A stretch of 64,000 nucleotides of DNA from Acanthosepion esculentum (lineage: Eukaryota > Mollusca > Cephalopoda > Sepiida > Sepiidae): the NCBI GenBank assembly GCA_964036315.1, contig OZ038485.1, positions 74,727,681 through 74,791,680 on the forward strand. Direction: 5' to 3'. A program made the translations under genes and the position numbers. The first letter of the stretch is position 1. Every line of letters starts with the position of its first letter. Positions 1-36,852 of the stretch are shown here, piece by piece. The notes beneath the pieces were generated by a model, which searched no databases, was not told where the DNA came from, and was given only the letters and a program-made list of their open reading frames with translations.

Positions 1-720
1 CCAATAACCATTCTGAGCGGCCTGCATTGTTTCGGCAGATCAAACCGTTCTTGACGACATCTCAACCGGGATGTGAAACCATTTCGGGACTTTATCGACA
101 GGTTTGATTTTGTCGATAAGTACCAGAATGAGCACCCTCGGGAGGTAGTTTGGCCTTGGACAAATAGTGGCAACTCAGCTCCTGGGACGCTTGCTAGCTA
201 CCTCGATCGAGTCTTAGTTAGGAGAGTCGATGTAGGGCTCTTAGAGTGTCCAAGTTTCCATTATTCGGATCATAGGCTTGTCCTGTTCCGGGTAAACTTA
301 GATAAGCCTAAAATTAGGGTGGCTGGCTATTGGAAATTAAACTGTTCATTGTTTGGTGAGCGGAGTTTCCGGGACCAGCTGCTACTAATGATACAGAGGG
401 AATTGACGGGGGCTGTGGTGGGAATGCCTGGTGGGATAAATTAAAATCCGAAATTAGAACGTTTGCTGCTGATTTTAGTCGTCGACTCAATATAGATAGA
501 TTAGCGGCACAAACGGCTTTAGAAGAAAAAGTTGATCAGGCAGTTAAATCCCGTGATAGTGGGGAAATAGCCTTAGCTAAGTCAGAGTTGTCCTCCTTGC
601 TTATCAAGAAGGATCAAGCTTTGGTAGTTAGGGCTAGGTTAAATAGAATGTCTCCTGAGGCAACGAATATGGCCGCTGAATTGCGTGCAGAGGAGAATCG
701 GAGCGCGTCTTGGCGACATA
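1..720 (+). pseudogene. LINE ORF2 endonuclease domain remnant
   Basis: This is the C-terminal half of an apurinic-type endonuclease plus the linker to the RT. Residues such as SFHYSDHRLVLFRVN (about 257-296) match the SDH-containing last motif of LINE endonucleases. The paralogue at 43292 has an insertion in the SDH position and reads less well there. After 444 the frame shifts, and the text up to about 720 reads as the helical linker in other frames. The upstream deletion removed the catalytic GDWD block, so no nuclease activity is expected. Confidence 0.75.
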
Positions 721-1078
721 TCGCATGAGTCACATTGCCGGATAAGCGGACCGTGACCACAAACGAGGGCATATGTGAGGCTTTTCGTGAGTACTTTCAG
801 GAACTTTTTACCAGGGAGCCCGGTCTGAGCCCTGCTATTTAGCTGACTTTCCCTGCCTTGAGGCAGCTGAAGCAGCTAGGTGCGGGGATCATTACAGAGT
901 CGGAAATCTGGGATGCGCTGAAACAGGTTGGCCTGGAATAATCTGCGGGATTAGATGGTCTTCCGTACGAAGTGTACTTGAGGCAGTCGCTCGTTTTTGT
1001 TCCCTTGATGGCAATGATTTTCGGCAACTGGATGAAGCAGGGTCTATACCGCAATGCTTCACCAGGGGCGTAATCGAG

Positions 1079-2510
1079 TTGTTACGTAAGGACAAAAACG
1101 GTGGGGATGGGTTAGATAACTTTCGCCCTTTAACTATGCTAAACACAGAGTTAAAGATTTTGGCTAAGGACTTAGCGAACCGTTTGCAGGTTGTCCTCTC
1201 TAGTCTGATTGGCTTCGAACAGACTTGTGCTGTGAAGGGCAGGACTATTCACGACAACCTTCATATGTTACGCTTGATAACAGAGCAAGTCGACAGTGAA
1301 GCCACGCTGATCAATTTAGATCAGTCCAAGGCCTTCGATAGGGTTGACCATCGCTTTCTCGAGGCTGTCCTTTCGGTGGCCGGTTTCGGGCCGTACTTTC
1401 GCACCTGGATCTGACTTCTGTATGCGACCCCCGGTGCGCTGGTGGAGGTGAACGGAGTACGATCGGAGCCTTTCGTATTGTCTCGCTCCATTCGTTAAGG
1501 TTGTCCGCTTTCGCCTTTGCTGTACGTTCTTGCGTTGGAATCTTTCCTTCGCAAGTTAAAGACGAATCCGGTCCTACGCGGAATTTCCCTACCTGGTGCT
1601 ATCATCTCGCCCAGGTATTCCGCCTATGCTGACGAGGTTTCGGTTCTTGTGTCGAGCAGGGCCGAGATTGACGAAGTCAGCAAAGAAATCAGTGGTTACA
1701 GGGGCCAAGATCAACCGCGATAACGCTTGCGGTTCGGTGCGTGGAAGGGTGTTTCTCTTCCTGGGCCTTTCCTCTGGATAGATGGGCAGGTCAAGATTCT
1801 CGGCGTCTGGTTCGCTCCTGATCCCCAGTTGGAAATGAATTGTTCGGAGGTGCAAGAGAAGGCCGAGATCGCAATTAATTTGTGGTCTCGGAGGAATCTT
1901 TCCTCAAAGGGGAGGGCGGAAGTATGTGTTTAACACATCTACTCGATTCTCCTTTACCGACTCTCTGTTCTTCCACTTCCGTCTGACACATTACTGGCGT
2001 TAGTCAGGCTTTTGTTCTCCTTCTTGTGGGGAGGCAAGGCCGCCAGTGTCTCTCGGGAGATCTGTTGCCTTCATCCTTCTGAAGGCGGTCTAGGTGTGCC
2101 TAGCATTGAGATCCGTCAATATATGCTTCGGATCGGGTTCCTGGATCGAATGTGTCACGAATCGGATGAGGAGGGCGCCTTCTGGAAGGAAGACGCCCGT
2201 ACGAACTTCTCATCCCTGAGAAGTGTGCACTCGTGAGAGGACGAAGCCCACCGTTTACCCAGAGTCGAGTGCTCCTACCGTGAATGTCGTCGGGCTCTGA
2301 AACGCCTCTTAGGGGCGTTGGATGATTCTCCAACGTCCAGGCCCGATGGTTGAAATGTCTCAATAACAATGAGGCATCACTCACCCGGTTGGTGATGCGT
2401 GGGGCCCTCTGGGTAGCCGAGAGACTTTGCGCAGCGGGCTTGGAGAAATATCCAAACTGCCAGCGCTGTAGTGGGGAATCGAGACCATTGGTCACGCCTT
2501 CTTTCATTGC
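1079..2510 (+). pseudogene. LINE ORF2 reverse transcriptase remnant
   Basis: RT motifs appear in order over several frames. FRPLTMLNTELKI and CAVKGRTIHDN (1079-1270) are followed by LINLDQSKAFDRVDHRFLE (about 1312-1370), which carries the first catalytic aspartate. The YADD box reads AYADEV (about 1620-1640), so the second catalytic aspartate is now glutamate. A thumb-type stretch with LWSRRNLSSKGRAEVC (about 1880-1930) and FLWGGKA follows. Stops after 1411, 1723, 1933 and 2236 mark frame changes. It is a clear fossil of the same element as the endonuclease part. Confidence 0.85.
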
Positions 2511-2830
2511 AGGGTGGTAGTGCCGTTGTGCAAGTAATTTAAAGGCCTCATGGTTCGCATACTGCCTGAAAGGTTCTTTGTCCTTGAAACCGCTCCTGCA
2601 CAGTGGGGTTAAATGGGGGTCAAGCGGACATATGACAATAACATACGGTAAGCACCTGCTTCAGGTGCTTAAGTACATTTTAGACAAATTCTAGGGTGTG
2701 GTATGCAAAAAAATTGATTTTCAAGAACTGAGATATGATTTTATATGAGTTTTTGGCTCAAAAATCCAAGTTGGGGCCAAAAGATAGAAGGGTAGAAATT
2801 TTGCGGAAATCCGACATTTACGAACGAACT

Positions 2831-2909
2831 TCAAACAGGCATATCTTGAGAAACATTTGGAGTTAGAAGACAAATTAGACCATTTTTTTGACACTACAGA
2901 CAATGAGCG
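2831..2909 (+). repeat. Direct repeat inside the TIR element, copy 1
   Basis: This stretch (GGCATATCTTGAG ... GGAGTTAGAAGACAAAT ... GACCATTTTT) recurs in the same orientation at about 3684-3763. Identity is high over roughly 75 bases. Paired subterminal direct repeats of this kind can be transposase-binding sites or an internal duplication. Confidence 0.7.
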
Positions 2910-3683
2910 TTTCAAATATTCAAGTTTAAAAATGAACAATAAATCATATACAGCTACAACTTATCACAAAGATTACTGAAAAAAAGTTAATAGTTATTCA
3001 TCTGTGAGGAAGCACAACAAAGATTCATAATGACTGTTACAACCATACATAGCAGCCTTCAACTCCTCACAGCTGCGAATGGTGTGCCCTGTCCCTTTGC
3101 AAGACAAGCGTTCCATGGTCTTAAAAGGACTTAAAAAAGGGTAAAAATCACTTATACCAAGAGCATGGTGCAGTTTTATGGTGTTCTGATGCCAGATTTG
3201 GATTCAGCACCCCAAAAAACATGGGAAAAGTGGGCTGGATCATGAAATTTGAGTGAGAATTACATAAATTATCCGGATTTTGGATTCAAAGGGAATTGAA
3301 GGTTGTCCCAAATTTTTTCAATATAAAAGAATTAAAATGGTTCCCCAGAGTGAATTTTTTCACCCAAATGGATTATGATAGCCCTACATGTCTAGATTCT
3401 TATATGTGAAGCATGAAAAATTTCATCTCGGGGCTTTTCTGCAATTTTTCATCACAATTTATCAGCGGGGGCCAATTTGGGGGCTTTTTTTATGGAAAAA
3501 ATGCCCATTTTTACAGTAAATTTTGTGGAAAACTCATAAAAATATGTCAAAAACCTGTCCATATACCCAATTTTTTATATTGAATCAAATTTTGAGCATT
3601 TAGCCTTATCTTAGGGGCTTATGGGACATATTTAGAAAAAAAACTTATGTTTCCAGGTGTAGCGAAAACTTGAAATTCACGAG

Positions 3684-3763
3684 TTTCAAATGGGCATATC
3701 TTGAGCAATAATTGGAGTTAGAAGACAAATAAGACCATTTTTGATACTACAGAAACTGAACTT
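3684..3763 (+). repeat. Direct repeat inside the TIR element, copy 2
   Basis: Second copy of the approximately 75-base repeat at 2831-2909, in the same orientation and about 75 bases from the right end of the element. Confidence 0.7.
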
Positions 3764-3883
3764 TTCATTTTTCCATGTCCTAAAGTCATTTGAGGAAGTT
3801 GTCAAAATTCGATATGTCCACTTGGGAACCCACTGTGTTCTGTTTGTAGCAATGTGCCTTAGCTGCTGACGAAGTTCTTATGC

Positions 3884-4117
3884 TTGCTAGGTGTTATGAG
3901 AGTCGTGATTTGTTTGACACGTCAGAAGGGATTCTATGAAGGCGAGAAGTTCACTTCTTTCCAGCTGATCTTGTACTTTAAGCATCAGCTTAAAGTCAAG
4001 ATTAGGTCGGAAAGGCTGCGATTGACTTCATCTGAATTCGGCAAAAGGTGGGTGAATCTTGCGCGTTTGTGTCGTGTGAAAGGGGCTGACCTGGAGTGGC
4101 ACTTTGATACCGGTTAG
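3884..4117 (+). pseudogene. LINE ORF2 C-terminal end, resuming after the insertion
   Basis: This 77-residue frame contains KHQLKVKIRSERLRLTSSEF followed by GKRWVNLARL, which looks like the final segment of Tx1-like ORF2 proteins. It continues the coding order that stops near 2598, so the DNA between (2599-3837) is a later insertion. The frame ends with TAG at 4115 and runs into an AT-rich 3' UTR containing AATAAA. Confidence 0.65.
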
Positions 4118-4240
4118 GCATCAGGATATTGCTTATATTGATATGGGTTGAACACGGGCAACCCATCCCAAAATTAGGTTAGCTTAGGTTTAGTTTTGAT
4201 TTTTTAGTTTCTTTTTTCAATAAACTTAGCTAGGGTATGT

Positions 4241-4904
4241 ATGCTTATTGGCCCCTTTTATTTCTGTCCCTATTTTTCTTTAGGTTTAATTCCCCCCCTC
4301 CCTCGTTAGGTGGTCAGTGACGTCAGTTCTCTGGTGGATGCGAGGCGACTTTCTTTGCGTGTGTGATTTTTCGTATTTGTTGTTGTGTCTGATTGAGTGC
4401 GTGTCTGTGTGAGTGCGTGGGATGAACGAATGTTTTATATTATTATAGTCCCGCATAAATTTCGTCCGGTTAACTGATGTTTCTGCCACATTTAGTGATT
4501 GTGGTTTTTTTTATTACTAACATTATTTTGTTTAGTTTCTTGTAAATAGTCTCTTCATATTGTAAAAACTCATTGGGGCTAGTTTTTAAAATTTTTAAAT
4601 TGTTGTTTTATTCCCTCCCCCCACAGACGATAAATTGTTCATATGGGGACTAGTTAGTATTTTCATGGAGACATTGAAGTATTATGGTGGATGTGGTGAG
4701 AGAGGTACGTAAGAATGTGTTGTTTTGGGTGTAAGGAATATTGTTAGTATGATTGAGTTAGCGTTTGTGGATAACTAAGTTTAAAGTTAAGACAGACGAC
4801 CGACCTCTTCCGCCTTCCTCATCTGGCCTCGTGCCACATTTTCTGTTTTCTACAGAAATAAATATTCTTTTGGCTTTGCATTTCAGCGGACACGTTTAAA
4901 AATG
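4241..4904. other. Non-coding, no gene recognised
   Basis: Mixed-composition sequence with short C runs. It may be distal LINE 3' UTR or host intergenic DNA. No splice-framed exon or conserved protein was seen on either strand. Confidence 0.4.
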
Positions 4905-5045
4905 TGAACTCTCGCAGAGATCCGCGTTTGCGCCCACATGTGGGAAACACACATACACGTACGTACGGACATTCACCAATATACAAACTCTTTACGTCCA
5001 CACACGAACACAAATGTTGATGTCATGTCACTTGTAAATTTGTTG

Positions 5046-5095
<50 letters not shown>

Positions 5096-5175
5096 GCCTT
5101 GTTTGTTTTCTTTACATCTTCGAATGGAGTCCGCCATGTCCTTGTAGTTGGACCTTCTTCTAGCAGGAATAAACA
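4905..5175 (+). repeat. Diverged copy of the LTR seen at 33720-34181
   Basis: Segments such as CTCTCGCAGAGATCCGCG, ACACGTACGTACGGACATTCAC, TATCGGCCTTGTTTG and CTAGCAGGAATAAACAG match the LTR at 33720-34181 in order and orientation. The middle has been expanded into a TA microsatellite. The AATAAA near the end could be an LTR polyadenylation signal. Only one end region is recognisable, so this is a partial old copy. Confidence 0.55.
5050..5093. repeat. TA dinucleotide microsatellite
   Basis: About 22 perfect TA units inside the LTR-like remnant. The related LTR at 33720-34181 has only a short TA-rich stretch at the same place, so the expansion happened after insertion. Confidence 0.95.
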
Positions 5176-6696
5176 GTACGTGTTTCTAATTCAACAACAC
5201 GTAAATACCCCCGGTCCTTTACAGTTTAATTTATCTGATTTGAAACAAATATTACTTACGTTAAGTTTAAAATATCGCATAAATGCATTTTTAACACGGC
5301 AGTCACTGTTTATTTTAGGTTTTGACAGGTTGACAGCGTCAATTAACAGACGAAGGTTTATCTAATGTTTTTTCTATGGTGGACATATCTGTAAAGTTTA
5401 CTTGAAGAATATAACAGGGTGCATTTTATATAATATTTAACTACTCAGTAAACTTAAAAACTTAGAAAAATATTCTCCGTAATCTAATGTTTTATTCAAT
5501 TTTAGGTAATTTGGCTTTAAATGTACTATTTATCGTTCTTATTTTTTTATAATGTCGTCTCTTTACAAAATTCGGTATATTTATACACAAAAAAAATCAA
5601 AATTTCTTTTTAAAATATTGGGCGTCGATATTCTATTTATGATTAGTAAATATAGTTATTACTTATTTTAATATCACCTAAACTAATCAAAGTAAGACAA
5701 TTTCAAAAGATTTAAAACTTTACAAATTATTATAATTAAAATATTAAAAAAATATAATTATTGTAAAAAATCATTATTCATCGAAATAATTTGTGCTGAA
5801 AGAAGTTTCTGCAAACTAAAACTAAATTATTTGCGATGAGAATTGAATGGTTATCCGGGTTAGCAATAATTTCCATTGAAAAAGAATGTGCTCGATCACT
5901 CGACAGTAATGAAGTCGTGAATACATTTGTTTATGCTAAGTCTCAGAAAACACTATATAAAATTCATTATTTTTATACATAATGTTGAACGTGTTAAAAT
6001 TATTCAACTTTTTAACAAGAAAAATCTCAAGTTGGCGTTAAAAATTGACTCAAAACATTGTTGATTTATTTAAGATGGAATAACCTATTGTGACAGATCT
6101 CTAATCTAATTTGTGTTTAGACACATTGTATTTATTTTCAATTTTTGTAGTTGAACTGTTCACCTGTCATGCATATGATCCATTATTATATATAATTAGG
6201 TTACAATAAAATTTGTATTTTATATGAATACTACCTTATAAAAATTGAGAGGTAGTAGAGGTGGGGGCGTATCATAAATTGCAGGGGTCACGAAATCCTT
6301 ACACCGGCCCTGTTGGCAGTTATATTATTGTTTGTATACGTATTTTCATTTCAGAAATATTTCATGTAATTATGACAATTTCAACTGTTTTTTTAATCTG
6401 TATTTAATGTTTTCACCAAAAAAAAATTATCAATCGCTTATATAAAATAAATATTGTTATAAAAAATTTACTTTTTACAAAAATAGCAAAACTGAAACAT
6501 CGAACGATATACAGTGTTGTGAATTCATATTCTTAGACATGTAATACATAGATTTTATGAACAAGCAAGGAACCTCCTGAATATAATATATTTATATTTA
6601 CCTTTAGCTTTTTGTACATTAAAAATGCTTATATATACAAATTTGATAGGAAAGCAAAAATAATCAGGTACAAAATGCTGAATAAAAAAATCTTAC
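5176..6696. other. AT-rich non-coding DNA downstream of KLHL exon 5
   Basis: No coding region recognised. The missing last exon of the KLHL10-like gene should lie in this direction on the minus strand, but no acceptor followed by a kelch C-terminal sequence was found. A stretch ending CCTTACACCGGCCCTG near 6312 resembles a hAT-type terminal repeat, but no partner end was located. Confidence 0.5.
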
Positions 6697-32358
<25,662 letters not shown>

Positions 32359-32402
32359 CACATTGATGAAACAAAATACGCGCACGCACACACGCGTGCG
32401 TA

Positions 32403-32409
32403 ACACACA

Positions 32410-32444
<35 letters not shown>
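32403..32444. repeat. CA/TG microsatellite in the KLHL 5' leader
   Basis: About 20 CA units (TG on the gene strand), interrupted by TCACA, starting 45 bases upstream of the chosen ATG. If transcribed it lies in the 5' UTR or promoter; it is also the source of the spurious N-terminal CVCVCV frame. Confidence 0.9.
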
Positions 32445-32446
<2 letters not shown>

Positions 32447-33320
32447 AAAAAGAAATAAATTAAATTTTAAATCAAGGAACCCCAAGGAATGATTGGACTT
32501 TTATGCTTTCTGACTTTTGGTCAGCTGCTCCATTCCCTAAAGTCCTTAGGGATTTCCTTTAACGAAATAATAAATTACAGGGCACCCTTTCCCTCTTTAT
32601 ATAGTAAGCAAATTTGATTTGTGTAGTTTCTTTAGTTTAAAAACAAGCGATTCCTTTGAATGCTTTATCATCTGTATTCTCTTGCTTTTCATCATAAGTG
32701 CATGACGTTATTGACCAACAGTGACGTTATATCTTTCTAAATCGCATTCGTCATCTTGCAAAAAATGTCGTCAGTTCCGACCTCATTTAGATGTTTTTAA
32801 AAATGAATCCCTATTTCCAATTTAATTAATGTGACACTAATTATTTTCAGTGGTACAAAGAACTACTAAATATTTCTTAATGAAAAGTACAGATATTTTT
32901 TAAAAGCATATGAATTTAGATCTAGCGTTGGACATTTTTGTGAAAATGTTAAATTGCTTTATTCTTACTTAATAGGCACAGAAATTTTATATAAAAAATT
33001 ACAACATCATAGATTCGATGCGACAGTGAAAAATAGTAAAAACTGAAATTTAATGTAAAAATGACCAGCACAAAAACCGCTAGGATTTGAACTTAATCAA
33101 TAATTAAGATTCAAAAGAATTCAATATATATATCTTTCTGGAATTCTGTCAATTTGCTGAGCGAATCTGAACCGAAAGCAACCAATTTGTGCTTAAAAAA
33201 GCATTTATCCGAGATAAATTCCCAGTTTAGTTGATCGAGACAGCAAATTAATTAATTTTCGGGAATCACTTAAGAAACTTTGTGGTGCCCACACCAAAGT
33301 AGTAGTAGGTAGAGATATAT
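32445..33320. other. Upstream of the KLHL gene, no feature recognised
   Basis: This is where the promoter should be. I saw no decisive TATA or initiator element and no ORF. Confidence 0.4.
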
Positions 33321-33719
33321 ATGTACAAGCAAATTCTTATACAGATCTTCCAAATGAGAGCCAGTCAAAACATAATATTGGAAACTTCTTTTCTATCCTA
33401 CGCACGCCGTACACTATTAATGAAAGAACTTTTAATTCACTACAACATGTCTACAAAACAATTTTCTCCTGCACGGCAAAAAGAATTTCTCCTACAACAC
33501 ATGGAAACTGCAATTACTACTATAAGACGAGCCTTACAATTCTTTATCCCCAACTGGTCTATATACACAGCACCCTGACGACAACACAAGCACATTTCGT
33601 CGAATCTCGCATCTCAACCACACTTAGACACATTTTCTTTTCAGTTCACAAGAACAATATTCAAAACTTTTTATATATTAAAAGTTCGCTTCCTACAACT
33701 TTTATCTGAGAGGAGGTAT

Positions 33720-34181
33720 TGTCGGAGTTATCTCCTCCTCAGTTCCTTAATCCTTCAATAGGGGTCTCTCTCCCCTGGCTATAAATACTGGCTGACCCTT
33801 CGCCTCGATCTCTCTTTTCCACTTGGGCCTTGGGCTGCCACCTCACGCGGAGATGAGGTAAATCTCTTTTTTCAACCAACACCAATATGTAACCTCTCAC
33901 AGATACAGCGTTTCCTAAATTCTGGGAACACGCTAAAAACAATACACGTACGTACGAACACTCACAACATACACACATAATTTCTCCATACAAACTCTAT
34001 GTAACTGTCCTTGTCTTTGTTTAACTTGTTATTAATATATATTTGTTTACACATATGTATCGGTCTTGTTTTTTTTCTTTGGACTTAATTAAAGTCCAAC
34101 ATTCTCATGTAGCTTGACCGGCTAGCAGGAAATTTTAACCTTCTGATATCTCTTCACATCTTCACCCCACGGTCCACTACA
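33720..34181 (+). repeat. LTR (solo or 3' LTR of a truncated element)
   Basis: It starts TGTCGGAG and ends CACTACA, the TG/CA form of LTR ends, and is 462 bp long. CTATAAATAC near 33779 is a TATA box in the U3 position. GTAT lies directly on both sides (33716-33719 and 34182-34185), which would suit a solo LTR. However, a purine-rich GAGAGGAGGTAT sits just upstream and could be a polypurine tract, so this may be the 3' LTR of a 5'-truncated element. The 4900-5175 region is a diverged relative. Confidence 0.65.
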
Positions 34182-34538
34182 GTATGAATGTCAGATGTCA
34201 CAGTATAACACAAGTCAATAAAAAGTGTCCATTAATAACATGGACATTTGTAGTATCCAGGGTAAGTTGAGAGAGACGAGTAAAGAAGGTCAATCTTTGC
34301 ATTCACTTTCGGATGATAGATGACACATCCTACTTCATGATTATGAGAACTCAACAGAATCTATAATAATTTAAAGAATATAATGATCTCAAGAAACTTC
34401 AGCTTTTCTTGAAGAAAAATATCCATTAAAACAGTAATCAGCTTATATTTTTAAATTTATATTTGGTACACATTATCGTCAAGCGGTGTATCAGACTTTA
34501 TGGTACATTTAATATATTAATATTCTGCAAAGAACCAT

Positions 34539-34846
34539 TATCGGGATTATCTCACCGACGAGTAAGGGAGGGGGGAAAGGAAAGACGATTTCAAGGCTTG
34601 CAACGAAAAGTCTGTCGTTGCTTACAAGCGAAGTCTTCCTTGTAACGGTAACAAAAGTCAAATGACTAGTAACACGCGGTACTCTCCTCTGCGTAACAAG
34701 TGAGCTCTACAAAGGATATGTAGAGAAAAAACAACTCAATTTACGACTGAAAGTAGAATCTTTTTAAACTCTCAAGGTCTCGTTCAATGTGATTCTAGGT
34801 CTCGTTCAACGTCATACGACGAGGCCAGAGCGTCTATAAAAATCGT
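34539..34846 (-). repeat. BEL/Pao 3' LTR (core)
   Basis: Matches 40660-40967 with about five to seven differences, including one G-run length change. Contains a TATAAAAA on the plus strand and the repeated word TCTCGTTCAA twice. Confidence 0.9.
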
Positions 34847-35059
34847 CGGTCTGGGAGAAATTACTATCTTGGACAACGACGCCGCCAGAGCATATACTTC
34901 CCCCTCCGGACCTATCCTCGGTGAGTACAATACATTGTTCTTCTTTTAGTTACCACACACATTCCCATAAAAAAAAGAAAAAAAGGAAAAAGAAAAAATT
35001 CCAATTGAGTGAAATCAGGCAGTTCTCGGCAACCATTGGAAACCAGGTTTGTTTTCTTT

Positions 35060-35250
35060 TTAAACCATCGACAAACTGGGTGTACCAGCTCTTATTCCTT
35101 GAGGGTTACAAGTCGGGCAGAACCATTGTTCGTCTTCCGGAGGCGCTTCAATTAGGCCTACGCAATCAAAATGAAACCACTCATCACATCAATCGCAAGC
35201 TATCATAGGGCTGGTATCCTCAGGTCTATTGCAAGCGAGGCAAATCCAAA
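35060..35250 (-). pseudogene. PHD finger fused to the BEL/Pao integrase C-terminus
   Basis: After an acidic/Gln linker the frame reads VIWICLACNRPEDTSPMIAC, then CDEWFHFDCVGL and WFCPTCN, and ends at TAA 35060-35062. This is a full C4-H-C3 zinc set with the Trp of the methyl-lysine pocket (DEWFH). The spacing and words (SPMI-C, APPE, QWFCP-C) resemble the PHD finger of TAF3, which reads H3K4me3 in TFIID. One in-frame TGA (35189-35191) interrupts the domain between two zinc ligands. Inference: an ancestral element captured a TAF3-like finger to steer integration to active promoters. Confidence 0.8.
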
Positions 35251-36852
35251 TTACATTTTCCTCCTGTTGTGGACTTTGGGTTATGTCCTGAGAACTTGAT
35301 TGTTCCATGTCCTCTATAAGTTCACCTTCAGGTTCTCCAGGTTGCTGAGGAAATTCCAGAGGAAAGAAATGCTTGATGGAGTACGTGTCTATAGCTCCAT
35401 TCCCTTTCCTCACCTTCACTGTGCGTATCAAACCGTCACTCCCTTGTATTAGTTTGAGAACCTCACCTAGGGACCAGAAAGGCCTGGTCTTAAGGGGACT
35501 TTTTATCAGTACTATATCCCCTGGATTTATTTTATTCCCGAACGAACCATCAGCCAGGCTCAGGGCTCTTTCCTTTAGACTCAACAAATAACTTTCGCTC
35601 CAAGCCTTCCTAAATTTTTTCAGGCTCTCTTCCCGAGAATGCCGCGTCTGAATTAAATCAATTCGACTGAGAGGGTCGATTGTTTCCAGGTCCTGCTTGT
35701 CCAATCTCATCATTATTCCCTGGCCAACGTTCATATTTAGTAGTGAATTAGGATATCTAGATCTGAGTCATCAGAGCTCCTATATGTCAGAGGGCGGCTA
35801 TTCACAGCTCTTTGCACGTCTGATATGATGATTAGTAGAGCAAAATAATCTACTTTTCCTCTTCCTATAGTCTTATATAGGCAAGGTTTAATAATCTTGA
35901 TGGACCTTTCCCAAGTACCACCATACCAAGGAGAAAACAGTGGAATGGTACAATGTTTCAAATGGTATGGGCCAACATGAATTGACTCTGAATTCATCCA
36001 TGATCATCCCCTTGTTGATAATCCTTGTCGCAGCACTAAACGTGCGGGCATTATCCGAATAAAGGTGTGAGGGGATGCCATTGGCATTCGTGAACCTAAT
36101 AAAGGCCTGCAAAAACGATGTTAATGTCATGTCAGGAACCAGTTCTAAATGTACAGCTTTAATGCTCATGCATGTAAAGAGAAGGATGTACATTTTATAA
36201 TCCTTGTCTTTTCCTTGTACATAAATGTGACTGGTATAATCCTCACCAGTATGCAAATAGGGCCGGACGAAATTCACTCGAGAGGCTGGTAAGTCGGTTG
36301 TGTTGGGTACCGAAAAAGAAACTGCGTTGTATCTTTTACATTTAAAGCAAGTACTAATCACATTTTAATGGCCTGCCTGGCTTGTGGGACCCAGTAACCT
36401 GCTAACCTTACTTCATTGAGGTTTGTGGCTAAACTCAAATGTTGACTTCTCTGATGGTACTCTTGAATTATCAGATTTGTCAGATGATATTTCTTTCCTA
36501 ATAGAATAAGGTTTTGGACTACGTAAGGGTGACATTCCGACCCTACTATCCTTCCTCTTGACCTTATGATGCCTTTAGGGTCCAAAAAGAGGTTCAGGTT
36601 CCTCACCAGTTTGGGCTTGCTTGTTCCTCCAGGGTCTATCAAAAAGTCCAACTCTACAGGAAAGGATTCCTTTTGCATAGTCTTGAGCAGGTAGCAATTT
36701 GCTTGCAGGTCAGGATTCATTTCCCTCTTTTTTAGTCTGTTGACAAACTTAAAGACCAGTGATGTCACGCTGATTAATTTATTAAGGCTGGAGAACTTTC
36801 CCATTTGAACAACTGCAGTAGCTACAGCTCCACTTTCGGCTATATAATTCAC
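35250..36852 (-). pseudogene. BEL/Pao integrase
   Basis: The zinc-binding part (HQRSQHLSLA ... CFKCKRY) spans 36450-36330. The DDE core includes GEDYTSHIYV (about 36240), SHLYSDNARTF (about 36060) and, after a frameshift, FSPWYGGTWERSIK (about 35900), giving D, D and E. The C-terminal part (35734-35250) has INPGDIVLIKSPLKTRPFWS, typical of BEL/Pao. Frameshifts near 36355, 35990 and 35740 inactivate it. It joins directly to the PHD finger. Confidence 0.87.

Larger units (their letters stand above)
2599..3837. mobile_element. Non-autonomous DNA transposon with imperfect terminal inverted repeats, inserted in the LINE
   Basis: The left end starts CACAGTGGGGTT and the right end is the inverted form, CACAGTGGGTTCCC, when read on the minus strand. 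Similarity continues through GGACATAT for about 40 bases. The element breaks the LINE coding order exactly here. It encodes no long ORF. I could not see a convincing target-site duplication, so the superfamily is open; CMC-type and hAT-type elements have similar first bases. Confidence 0.6.
1..4240 (+). mobile_element. Tx1-like (L1-group) LINE, 5' end outside window, interrupted and decayed
   Basis: The window opens inside ORF2 of a non-LTR retrotransposon. Pieces of endonuclease, reverse transcriptase and C-terminal region follow in order, broken by stops and frameshifts, then a 3' UTR with an AATAAA-type signal near 4219. The first 440 bases closely match the ORF2 of the copy at 43292-44095, so both belong to one family. 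Compared with that copy, about 80 bp are missing near 73, removing the segment that encodes the conserved GDWD endonuclease motif. A 1.24-kb element (2599-3837) splits the C-terminal coding part. The Tx1 assignment rests on protein-level resemblance. The copy cannot be active. Confidence 0.85.

Noticed and set aside
32359..32448. N-terminal extension (CECVCVCV) of the KLHL10-like protein
   Set aside because: Encoded by the TG microsatellite upstream. The ATG at 32356-32358 gives a normal KLHL start.
33321..33578. 85-codon plus-strand frame upstream of the LTR
   Set aside because: No family recognised and other frames are equally open; at most the internal end of an LTR element.
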